Source of the DNA: Eulemur rufifrons
Lineage: Eukaryota; Chordata; Mammalia; Primates; Lemuridae
Reading direction: 5' to 3'
DNA length: 64,000 nucleotides
Assembly (NCBI RefSeq): GCF_041146395.1
Contig: NC_090997.1
Coordinates: 38,977,501-39,041,500 of the forward strand
Below, in pieces: positions 53,226 to 64,000 of this stretch. The notes under the pieces are model-generated. The model ran no database searches. It was not told where the DNA came from and saw nothing but the letters and a program-made list of their open reading frames with translations. Positions within the stretch are counted from its first letter, which is position 1; the number at the start of each line of letters is the position of its first letter. Both the position numbers and the translations under genes were made by a program.

Positions 53226-53563
53226 ATTTTTTTTTTTTTTTTTGAGACAGAGTCTCGCTTTGTTGCCCAGGCTAGAGTGAGTGCCGTGGCATCAGCCTAG
53301 CTAACAGCAACCTCAAACTCCTGGGCTTAAGCGATCCTACTGCCTCAGCCTCCCGAGTAGCTGGGACTACAGGCATGCACCACCATGCCCAGCTAATTTT
53401 TTGTATATATATTTTAGTTGGCCAGATAATTTCTTTCTATTTTTAGTAGAGATGGGGGTCTTCCTGTTGCTAAAGCTGGTCTTGAACTCCTGACCTTGAG
53501 TGATCCACCCGCCTCGGCCTCCCAGAGTGCTAGGATTACAGGCGTGAGCCACTGCACCTGGCC
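53226..53563 (-). mobile_element. Alu, strepsirrhine type, minus strand
   Basis: A T-run and GAGACAGAGTCTCGCTTTGT at the left, GCACCTGGCC at the right. The inverted linker is present. It lies upstream of the LCA5 promoter and is the first of three Alus in one orientation within 1.4 kb. Confidence 0.94.
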
Positions 53564-53806
53564 TGATTATTGCTCTATTTAAAGGCTAAAATTTTTAAGC
53601 ACTTGATAAAATTTACAAGTTAATTATTTTGTTAGTGGAGAAAGAAATGAAATCATTGAGATGTTTACTATTAATAGTAATTTTCTTATTTTATAATTGG
53701 TGGTTGAATCAGTAAAGTCTGAATTTTATAGAGTTTATTTTAATTTTGGGGACTTGTTTTACTTAAAAAGAATAAAACCAAAAGTTGGTTAAAGCTATTT
53801 TTTTTT

Positions 53807-54212
<406 letters not shown>

Positions 54213-54304
54213 TAAAATTGCCTATAAATCAAATTCTATCTCCAAAGCAGTTGGAGTAGCATTAAAGGAAACCATAGCAGTTCTATTTGTATTCACTTCA
54301 TTAG

Positions 54305-54646
<342 letters not shown>

Positions 54647-54889
54647 AGAAAGAATATTAATATGATTTTCTTAGTAAATAATTGCCTGTTCCCAACTGAA
54701 GATAATCCACAGGAGAGTCTGTTAAAATCAGTGACTATATTTTTAATTGACAATAAATCTGCTTAGGTAAAGAAAAAAGTGTTTTTATTACTTTGGTATT
54801 ATTGGCATACTAAACTAGCCAGCTATTTCTCTGGTGCAAGAGGCAAATGGCATAGCAAAATTGCAATGGAAAATTTCTAAGTTAGAAAC

Positions 54890-55480
54890 CTTCATTCATT
54901 CAATACATATTGAGTACTTGTCAGGTAACTTTCTGGAATACGGAGATAAAAAGTGAAGCCTGATCATCCAGCTGCTCACTGTCTAATGAACAAGAAAGAG
55001 AACTCAAACTGTGATTGCAGGTGCTGTGTAATAAGGTTGATTAAATGATATGCATACGGTGCTAAAGGGACTTGGAGGTGGGACTCAACTTAGCCTGGTG
55101 ATCCATGTATACTTCCCAGAAATAACTCCTGAATTGGAGTTTATGTTACATAAGAGCTAATCAGAAGAGATGTGGGAAGATATATAAGGCAGAAACAAAT
55201 CGCTACATACCCAGGCACTAGAGAGGCAGAGCAAATCATTTTTTAGTAAGACATGGTGGGGGAAAGTCCGGAGTCACTGGAAAAGAAATGGCTGGCTGGA
55301 GAGAGGCAAAGGGTAATGCTTAAATGCCTTTTTATGAAGCTTATGTTCAATCCCAAAAGCCACAGGTAGCAGCTAATGAATTTTTGAACAGAGGACTGAT
55401 ATGATTGCATCTGCATTTTAGAAAGATTGTTATCTCAGTGGCATGCAGGATGAGACTAGAAGCAAAATGTTCAGCTAGAC
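54890..55480 (-). mobile_element. Antisense L2 LINE
   Basis: The plus strand begins TTCATTCATTCAATACATAT, followed by TTGAGTACTTGTCAGGTAAC, and continues through GGACTGATATGATTGCATCT near 55400. This is the reverse complement of the L2 3' end. Confidence 0.65.
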
Positions 55481-55542
55481 CTTTAAAACTTCAAAAAGGG
55501 ACTGGTATCATAGGGAAGAAATGAGGAAGGTCTGGATGAACT

Positions 55543-55770
55543 AATATTAATTGAGCACCTTCTCTTCCTGGCCCTGAGCTTATAATTCTACATATTCATT
55601 TTAATCCTTACTACAACTTTATGATATGGTATCATTATTATTTCTTTGTTACAAGTGAAGGTTGGGGCTGAAAGAGGCTAAGTGTTTTGCCCAAAATTAC
55701 AGTTAGGAAACAGAGGAACAGGCGTTTAAACCCTTGTCTGTGTGAGCTTTCAACTGCCTGCTTTTCAAAC
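55543..55770 (+). mobile_element. MIR SINE
   Basis: TTGAGCACCTTCTCTTCCTG, TTAATCCTTACTACAACTTT, GCTAAGTGTTTTGCCCAAAA, CAGGCGTTTAAACCCTTGTC. Confidence 0.7.
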
Positions 55771-56269
55771 TAAGGTTGTAACTCATTAATGAATCATTAA
55801 ATCAATTTATGGTTTATGAACACATTTTTAAAATGAATATAGAGCAGAACAGAAAATATCAGGATATATTATGTACAGTAAGGATAAGTATCATTTTATG
55901 AAAATTTTATTTCAATTATTTTTATATACATGTAATGCATTTTTTTAAAAGTTATGGGTCAAAGTAAAAAACTTTGAAAATGGCTGCACTATGTTATATT
56001 GTAGTCATAGTGAGGAAAGAAAGAAAATGAATAGGCACTACCCTTGTTGCAAGAGTGGGTGCGGGAGGGGTACAGCATAAGAAGGAACCTAGGCTGACCC
56101 TAAATTTATGGCTCAGACACCAGGCACCCTTCACTAAGATGGTGAATATGGAAGTGCAAGTGTGAGGTAAAGGATAAAGGACAGTAATAAGTAGTTAAGG
56201 GACTATGTTTAAGATACCTATGGGACATAAAGGTCAAAATGCACAGATGGCAGTTTCTTATGGAGCATA

Positions 56270-56825
56270 CATTTCTAACATTACCTCATAATTTTACTTC
56301 ATGTTATTTATACATGAGAAATAAAAACATATATCAAAAAATACTTATTAACAGTGTTTATAGCAGCTTTATCCATAGTAGGCAAAACAGGAAACAACCT
56401 AAATATCCATCAAAATGAGAATAAATTTTAAAAATAGTCTATCCTTACAACAACATAATGCTGGTCCATCAATGGAATGAACAACTGATCAATATGGATG
56501 AATTTCAAAGACATAATGTTGAGCAAAAGAAGTCCAATACAAAAGAATATATTCTATATAATTCCACCAATAAGTGGTTCAAAAACGGGCAAAATTCATC
56601 TATACTGGTACAAATCAGAACAATCATTGTCTATGGGGTAGGGATTGAATAGAAGGAAATAAAAGATATTTTTGGAGTTATGTAAATATGCTATATCTTG
56701 ATTGAAGTGATGGTTAAAAGAATTTCCTTTATCAAAACTCATCAGAATATACACTTAAGATATGTATTTTTCACTGTATGTGAATTTTACCTCAATTTTT
56801 TAAATGGCTCTAAAGAAAAAAGGGA
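56270..56825 (+). mobile_element. Old L1 fragment, interrupted 3' by the MER1 element
   Basis: TTTATAGCAGCTTTATCCAT, ACAACCTAAATATCCATCAA and the 3' stretch AGATATGTATTTTTCACTGT are typical of L1M ORF2/3'UTR. Old and frame-broken. Confidence 0.75.
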
Positions 56826-56841
56826 ATTAATTGGCTTATAT

Positions 56842-57326
56842 CAGTGGTCCCCAACCTTTTTGGAACCACGGACTGGTTTCATGGAAGACAATTTTACCAC
56901 GGACGGGGTGGTGGAGGGTGGGGAGAGGGGAAGAGGGATGGTTTCAGGATGATTCAAGCACGTTACATTTATTCTTCAGTCAAACCTCTCTGCTGATGAT
57001 AATCTGTATTTGCAACTGCTCCTCAGTGCTAGCATCACCACCTCAGCTCCACCTCAGATCATCAGACATCAGATTCTCATAATGATCGTGCAACCTAGAT
57101 CACTTGCATGTGCAATTTACAGTAGGGTTCGGACTCCTATGAGAATCTGATGTCACCACTGATCTGACAGGAGGCAGAGCTCAGATGATGCCAGCCATGA
57201 GGAGAGGCTATAAACACAGACTAAGCTTTCCTGGATCACCCACCCACTCACCTCCTGCAGTGTGGCCTGGTTCCTAACAGGCCACAAACCAGTACTGATC
57301 TGCAGCCTGGGGATTGGGGACCACAG
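56842..57326 (+). mobile_element. MER1-type hAT-Charlie element
   Basis: Same family and orientation as the copy at 2375. It starts CAGTGGTCCCCAACC and ends GGATTGGGGACCACAG. A perfect 8-bp target duplication GCTTATAT lies at 56834-56841 and 57327-57334. More CpG decay is visible than in the first copy. Non-coding. Confidence 0.85.
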
Positions 57327-58455
57327 GCTTATATGATAAAAAAAATCTATAAGTAGACCTAGCTGCGTGTGTGGTTGGATCCAAGTGCTGGATGTCATTA
57401 AAATGTTGTCTTCTCTTTATCTCTTAGATATACTTTTCTATGTGTTGGTTTTATTTTGGGCAGGCTTTCCCTTCTAGGTATGGCCATCAAAGCTCCAAAC
57501 TTAACATTCTATTCACCTAGCAACCCCATTAGAAAAGGAATACCTCTTTTCTGATTGGTCCAGCAGAGATCCTTATATTAACTCTGACTGCCCATCCCTG
57601 AACATGAACTAATTACTGTGGCCAAATGTTTGCTTGGGCAGGGAAAGGGGGAAAGAATATGATCAAGTCAGCTAAATTTTCATCTTGTCCCAGAAGAGTT
57701 GAGAGAGGTGGTTCTCCAGTGGAACACTGGAATGCCATTACTAGAAGAAGAAATACTGGACAAAACTAATAGATGTCCCCAAAAATGAGGATGATAATTT
57801 TATTCAAACAAGTTCATAAACCAGTCTGATGGGCTTGTTTTTTAATTTAAGAAAAACTCATGTGATTCTAAGTTCCCAAGTCTAAAAATATAGATAAGAT
57901 CAACCAAATTTTATTATCTTTTTACCTCCACCCCCAAAAGACTTTCCCAGCAATAATTTCTGGAACTTCCACGAGAGTATCTCATACCTACAAACATACC
58001 TACCTTTACTGGTAGCCCCGCTAGGCAGGACAGCAGGACCACTGCTCTGTCAGGCAACTGTCTATCCTACTTTTCTCCAGAACCCAGCAGCTTCCACTTG
58101 TGGCCGCTACTAAGTCACTGAGTATTACCACATATATTAGTGCCAAAGTGGAACTGGAATTGTGCCAGTTATGTGCCTATTGTTTCTCAGATCCTAGCCT
58201 GCCTTTCTATATTCTGTTCAGTGCTGCAGCTGGGACTCAGGAAACATTTTCCAGACTCCCTTGCTAGTTGGCTCATTGGTAGGTTCTGCCAAAATTAGGC
58301 ACTTCGGGAGAGGTTGGAAGGTGGGGAAAAAGAAGTTTCTTCTTGACGTCCCTGTTTCTATCCAGCAGCAGTTGGCTCTCGTCTAACAAGTCTTTTGCTC
58401 ATAGAATATAAATGAGACTGAATGAATGTATCCATTATTATATTTGTAGACTACC

Positions 58456-58654
58456 CAGGGGTCCCCAACCTGTGGTGAGTTGTATAATTATTTCATTATA
58501 TATTACAATGTAGTAATAATAGAAATGAAGTGCACAATAAATGTAATGCACTTAAATCACCCGGAAACCCCCCCCCCCACCGACCCTCCTAGTCTGTGAA
58601 AAAATTGTCTTCCATGAAAATGACCCGTGGTGCCAAAAAGGTTGGGGATCACTG
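58456..58654 (-). mobile_element. Short MER1-type hAT element with internal deletion
   Basis: The ends read CAGGGGTCCCCAACC at the left and GGTTGGGGATCACTG at the right. About 200 bp remain, including a C-run near 58568. The element is inverted relative to the other two copies. A target duplication is not clear. Confidence 0.7.
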
Positions 58655-58949
58655 ACCTACGCTATTACTTTACCTCCTCCCTCACCACCAAAAAAGTGTA
58701 TATATAAAAACAATAGCAAAAGAAAAATACTCCATAAAACTTTTACCACCTTACAGGGAAAAACTAACACAGTTGGTGACCACATGACATATCTTGAAAC
58801 ATGGTCTTACATTTGTGTAGTGCTCTGTGGAGTACTTTCGTGGAAGATTCCCTCGTGTGATCTTAGACAACCCTAAGAAATAGAAAGGGCAGATATTTTC
58901 CACTTTTAGTAGATGAGGAAACTGACCCTGAGGTTTAAATCAGATTTGT

Positions 58950-59260
58950 CTAATAGAAATAGCATGTGAACCACATTTATTTAATTTTAAATTTTTTAGT
59001 AGTCACACTAAAATACAAAAGTAAAATTATTTTGTACAATATATTTTATTTAATGTAATATATCCAAAGTATTATCATTTCAACTTGCAGGCAATATTTT
59101 AAAATTACCAATGAGATATTTCACATTCTTTCTTTGCACTAAGATTTCAACACCTAGTATGTATTTTACAGTTCCAGTACATTTCAGTTCAGACCATCCC
59201 CATTTCAAGTACTCAGTAGTCACATGTGGGTCATGGCTTCCCTATTAGAAAACACAGCGT
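58950..59260 (-). mobile_element. Old hAT-type DNA element
   Basis: Inverted relative to the copies at 35577 and 47920. It runs from GTCTAATAGAAATAGCATGT to GTAGTCACATGTGGGTCATG and CCTATTAGAAAACACAGCG. No coding capacity. Confidence 0.5.
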
Positions 59261-59299
59261 TAGATTATTTACCCAGAGGCATATAATAGGAAATAGTGG

Positions 59300-62200
59300 T
59301 CCCAAGGAGCCAGCATCCAAAAAAGAAAATCATAATGGTCTGGAAACCTAGACACCTTAATTCCAGACATGACTCTACCTCTTATTGATTGTGGGATAGC
59401 AGACAAGGCATTCTTCTTTAAAGTTTGGTTTGGTTTCTGGGTTTGTTAAAGCAAATGGCATCAATCAGTTGTCTTTATTTCCCCCCTCCCCCCTCTGCAG
59501 CAGAAACCTTTCTGAAATAAAATCTTATATGGAAACCCCATATTTAAAACATAAGAGGCATATTTAAAACATAGGAACTGGCTCTTTGTTGAAGGGGGCG
59601 TGGCAGCAGGAGAGGAGGGGATTACAACCTGTTCCCCTGCACCCACACACACAAGGAGGCGTCTTCTGAGGGGGCTCTGATGAATCCTTTGGGTAGATTT
59701 GAAACCTCTAATAAGAAATCATCTCTATTGGCCTTCTCATTTTAAACAGGCCTATGATAATGTGGATATAATTTCACTCAGATGTGATTGACTCTTTCAG
59801 CCAATGTTTAGTTTAAGATTTAACCAAGAAAGAGAAAGTACTATTCTAAGTCCAGTACTGTCCACAGACGTAAGTATATTGGCGTTTGATTCACATTTTT
59901 CGTTTCATAGAATCATCAGTTTTTATAATCGTAGGGGGGACTTTATTCAAGTGGTTTTCTGATGTTATTTTTTCTTTACTAATATACTCTTCTCTTTAAA
60001 CAATATCTTGTACAGAAATATAAAATACTCCATGTTAGTTAAAATCAGGACTGCCTTGAAAAGTTGAAGTAGATGTGAGGAAATAGAACACTAACAACTC
60101 AGCATCTTCCAAATACCCACTTCCATAAGTGGCCCCCAAGAATCCTCTCTCAAACAACTAGAACAAACCAATGCACAATTTTAACAACCAGAGATTAAGC
60201 CCAGCTCCAAACCCTTCAACAGATGAGGAAACTGAGGCCCAGCGAGGTGCTCAAAGTCCCACGCCCAGTTGGTGTCAGAGCTGGAATACAATCCAATCAC
60301 CGATGTGCTAGAACCAGCTGGCTGGTACTGGCTTACAAAATCCGATTGTTACATTTTCAGAAATTTTGCAAGCCAGTTGACCTCACACTGGTAGCTTCAA
60401 ATCAGCCATGGTGAAAATATTTACATCATAAAAATCAGCAAAGGCTACAAATCAGAGCTTTCCTCACAGAACAAGTACACGTCAGAATCCAGCATTCCTG
60501 AGTCTGGGTCTTTAAAAACTATACAGCAACGTGAGAATAGATGCACTGAATTTTGATAGGACACAAAAATTTAAGTTAATAAAAAATTTAAGTAAACCAA
60601 AGTAGAAATTTTGTCTGTTCATGAATAAGAACTTAACACCTGAAATAGCAATTTTTCTCAGAATTTACCATTTCCTATTGTCCAGTGGATACTGGTTCCT
60701 TTAATTCTTTCAAGCTGTTATTTGGAGTATTCAGCTACGGTAGGGAATGATTTTTAATATTAAGTGGTCTAGGCAAGTAAAAGCTCTACAACATTATTTT
60801 TAAATATTTAAAATTTAAAATGTTTTTAAATTGTTTAAAATTAAAGCCTGATCATAAATTAAGGAGAAAATAGGAAAAGTTATTGAAACTGTTGCTTGAG
60901 CAGCGAATGATCTGATATACCTTCTCCTCAGTCTCCCTCTGGTTCTATTTCTGGCTGAGAAGGTTATTGAAAGGTCGGTGTAAACAACTGCTGAAGTCTT
61001 CAAGCTTCTCAGCTGGCCTTGTGTCTCCTCTGACTTAATCTTCCCAACTGAACTTCTGACTCATTATTTTAACAATGACCTGTTTCCCTTTGCTGTCCCT
61101 CCCCTTCCCTGGCCATTTTCCTTCTGCTTTGTAGTGCTGTTGCTGCGGCCCTACCTCCAGGCCTGTCTGGGCATGCTTGTGATGTCAGATGCCTGCATTT
61201 CAGCTGTCCTTTTGTATCCATGGTGATGGATGAAAAATAAGCTGCTTTGCAGTGATTTGAACTTTAATCCAGTCAAATGATGCGTGCTTTATTACTCAGG
61301 TGACTTTTCTAAATACTTTCAGACCACTGAAATCTTGAATTATTAAAGAGGAATTAACATATTTGCTTTTTTTCCTTTTCCTTCTTTTCTTTTTCTTTTT
61401 TAACTATTACTATGCTTTGGTAAATTCAAATAATCTTTGATCTCGGCACCTGAAAAATTTTGTCTTGATAATTAAATCAACAGGAAAATTCAGAAATAAG
61501 ATTCCAAAGAAATTATAAAAGATATTTAAAATTCCCTCTCACTACATGTACATAAATTACTGTGTTAGGCTAAGTAAAGCGTGGAGGTAAAACATGACAA
61601 AAACTGTTAAACTTTCATAAAATAGTGTTGCCCAAAAGTGTTGGCCACTTAACATTAGTACTTGAAATTTTCTTAATGGTCTATAGATATAGTATTAAAC
61701 AACATTGGCTTCAAATCTTTCTGCTTTCAGGAAAGAAAAAAACCTCAGGCTGTTGGTAGTCTTAGCACCTTGAAAACACTTGCTAATCATTGTTTTTAAA
61801 AAACAACAGAAGGACAGGCTTTTTGCACACAACCTTTGCAAGGAATAGTTTCTAGCAAAAGTGTTTCCAGTCTCTTAATTTTCATAATTTCCTTCCATTT
61901 ATAAATCATCCTGACTTTCCAGTGATGTAAAATTTCCTTGCATTAAAAAAACCTATGTAATTAATAGTACAAGTGAAATAAGTGGGGTTGAGGTCATGGT
62001 ATCTGGACCAGGTAGCATGGCAGGAAGAGCAGGGTAGCAATTTCATGTGCCTTGTTCCGATCTATAACACCAAAGTTAATAATTGGGAATAGGAATCAGG
62101 TAGACCATAACATTACAGTAATATGGCATTACCCAAGATATTAAGATTTAGGGAGACCATAATAATTGGATGAATTAAAAATCTTTTTCTCAGATAATGC

Positions 62201-63394
62201 AAATTAAACAATACAAACAGTAAAGATTATTAAGCTTGAAAGTGTCTACCGTCTTCCCCTGTCTGCTTCCTGCTTAGTGGAATATTGAGTGGGATTTTTC
62301 TTGCTGCCTCATAATTGTGGCTACTGCCCAAATCCGAAATCATTCTCAAAAGGGCCATAAATAATTAGGAGTCAAAACTTTCCATCAGGGTTTATTAAAA
62401 AATGCATAACCAACCTTACTGCCATCAACCAGCACCTTAGGAAACTCCTCTCTTTGCCTTTACCTCACCTCAAAGAGAGACCTGCGTGTGTATGGGAAAA
62501 CAGGGAAGAAACCGTATTTGGCTTTCTGGAGAGAGTGTTAACTCTCCCTAGGCCTAGTTGGGATGGAGAGGGGAGATGAGGAGGGAAGATCCAGGGAATA
62601 AGTCATAGAGATTCATAGGGTGCCTTGAAGAAGAGGAGACTGACATCTCACACCCTGACTGATGCCTGCCAAATTGCAGCCCCTTTGTTACTCTGTGTTG
62701 CCAATGCAATAAAACATTTGAGACAGTTGGAGAGTTTCCCGTTGTTCATGTGGCATCGATAGAGACTAATGTCCATTTCTAGCCTAGAAATTTCCGAAAG
62801 TGGGAGTAAAAAAACCACTGCTATTAAAGGCTTAAAGACATAATATATTAATACCTGAAAAGATGATGAGGGCTTCTACACTCAGACTGGTTCTCCCTGA
62901 CCTAAAAGGACAAGGTAAGGACCTCTGACGTTTTATGATTCCATGAGTTAGAGGAGAATCAGAGGACCATGAGCCTCCCGGGAGGCTGGTGGGTGGTAGA
63001 TGTACAACCCAGAGAAGAAGCTGGAAAGTGAACTCCTGGTAGACCTGAGGAAAGTCTTCCTTTTCCTCACAGTGACAGAGGTGACCTGGGTAAAGCCATC
63101 CCCCAAGGGAACCACATTTGGCCTGCCTGGAGACCATCTCAGGCTTTGGGTCTCTGTCGTCAGCCCTGAACATGCTGGATTGGAGTGAGGCCAGCGATGC
63201 CTCCCTTCCCTGTGGGCCATTCATGTAAGAAGCCGGATGGCTTCTCTCTCCCTGCACCGGGGCCAGCTGCACATCCTCCCTCCTGCTCCACATCAGTCGC
63301 TTCTTGCTTCTGCTGCATGAAGGAAGGAAAAGAGATTAAAACAGAAATGAGACAAAAGTTGTAAAACTAGACTATGGTTCAAAAACTGAAAGTC
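59300..63394. other. Intergenic unique sequence
   Basis: Few repeats (a MIR piece at 60215). Somewhat more GC-rich blocks lie at 61000-61280 and 62250-63300. A 153-codon ATG frame on the minus strand at 62832-63293 has no recognisable domain. No gene is called. Confidence 0.45.
60215..60320 (+). mobile_element. MIR fragment
   Basis: CAGATGAGGAAACTGAGGCC, CAGCGAGGTGCTCAAAGTCC, then GTCAGAGCTGGAATACAATC. Only the 3' half is present. Confidence 0.6.
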
Positions 63395-63725
63395 GGCCCG
63401 GCGCGATGGCTCACGCCTGTAATCCTAGCACTCTGGGAGGCCGAGGCGGGTGGATCGCTCGAGGTCAGGAGTTCGAGACCAGCCTGAGCAAGAGCGAGAC
63501 CCCCGTCTCTACTAAAAATAGAAAGAAATTATATGGACAACTAAAATATATATATACAAAAAATTAGCCGGGCATGGTGGCGCATGCCTGTAGTCCCAGC
63601 TACTCGGGAGGCTGAGGCAGTAGGATCACTTAAGCCCAGGAGTTTGAGGTTGCTGTGAGCTAGACTGACGCCACGGCACTCACGCTAGCCCGGGCAACAG
63701 AGTGAGAATCTGTCTCAAAAAAAAA
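63395..63725 (+). mobile_element. Alu, strepsirrhine type
   Basis: GGCCCGGCGCGATGGCTCAC with full linker. The perfect 13-bp duplication AAAAACTGAAAGT lies at 63381-63393 and 63726-63738. It looks like the youngest copy in the window. Confidence 0.95.
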
Positions 63726-64000
63726 AAAAACTGAAAGTACCCAGAATGCTATGGAATCTGTCCAAAATGTTATAATGATAGGAATCTAGAATTCAACTAG
63801 GCATCATTGAAAGCAGTGATTAGGAAAAAACAGGATACAATTTTTGTTAATACTCCACTGAGCTGAAACTGCTCAATTAACATGTAGAGTGCAACTATAT
63901 AAATAGTTTTGTATTATGATTTTCATTTAATTATTACTCAATGTATTACCTTAAAAAATCTTCATAAATATCATTTATAATAGTTTCATATTTGCATTTT

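Noticed and set aside
56698..57398. Overlapping 80-codon frames on both strands
   Set aside because: They fall in an old L1 piece and a MER1 element and have no coding signal of their own.

Overview
The window is nuclear DNA from a primate, most likely a strepsirrhine (lemur/galago group). It is AT-rich and intron-rich, and holds about fifteen Alu copies. These Alus have the strepsirrhine form: GCAAGAGCGAGACC in the left arm and a linker reading roughly 'aaattatatggacaactaaaaatatata'. Much older mammalian repeats (MIR, L2, CR1/L3, hAT-Charlie, old L1) are also present. The one protein-coding gene I can support is LCA5 (lebercilin), on the minus strand. It identifies the region as the equivalent of human chromosome 6q14.1.

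Layout. (1) 1-8.9 kb: sequence downstream of LCA5 and its 3'UTR. It holds a MER1-type hAT element nested inside a MER5A element with a perfect 8-bp target duplication, two MIRs, and an unusual cluster of local duplications at 5.5-7.6 kb. (2) 8.9-39.5 kb: the seven LCA5 coding exons (numbered 3-9 by analogy with the human gene). All are intact with GT-AG borders and together encode 701 residues, against 697 in human as I recall it. The introns carry Alus, L1 relics, an antisense CR1/L3 fossil, an 840-bp hAT relic, and a younger L1 3' end with a G-rich 3'UTR lying in the sense direction of LCA5. (3) 39.5-50.4 kb: the 5' non-coding intron(s), with a long L2 copy, antisense L2 pieces, Alus and a (TG)n run. 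(4) 50.3-51.0 kb: a CpG-island promoter with five CCAAT/ATTGG boxes, an ETS site and a GC box, flanked on the transcribed side by strongly strand-biased C-rich (plus strand) sequence. (5) 51-64 kb: intergenic DNA upstream of LCA5, with MIR, antisense L2, four Alus, two MER1 elements and a hAT relic, and no recognisable gene.

The window describes one transcription unit. Transcription starts in the CpG island near 50.4-50.8 kb and runs leftward. It splices to exon 3, whose leader contains five short upstream reading frames before the lebercilin ATG at 39,326, and ends beyond the stop at 8,931. Lebercilin is a coiled-coil ciliary protein of photoreceptors that associates with intraflagellar transport proteins. 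I found no undescribed multi-gene system. The best leads are the uORF chain in the LCA5 leader, the local duplication cluster 3' of the gene, the dense CCAAT promoter, and possible splice-control points (a weak exon 6 donor, a poor exon 8 acceptor, and frame-neutral exon 5).
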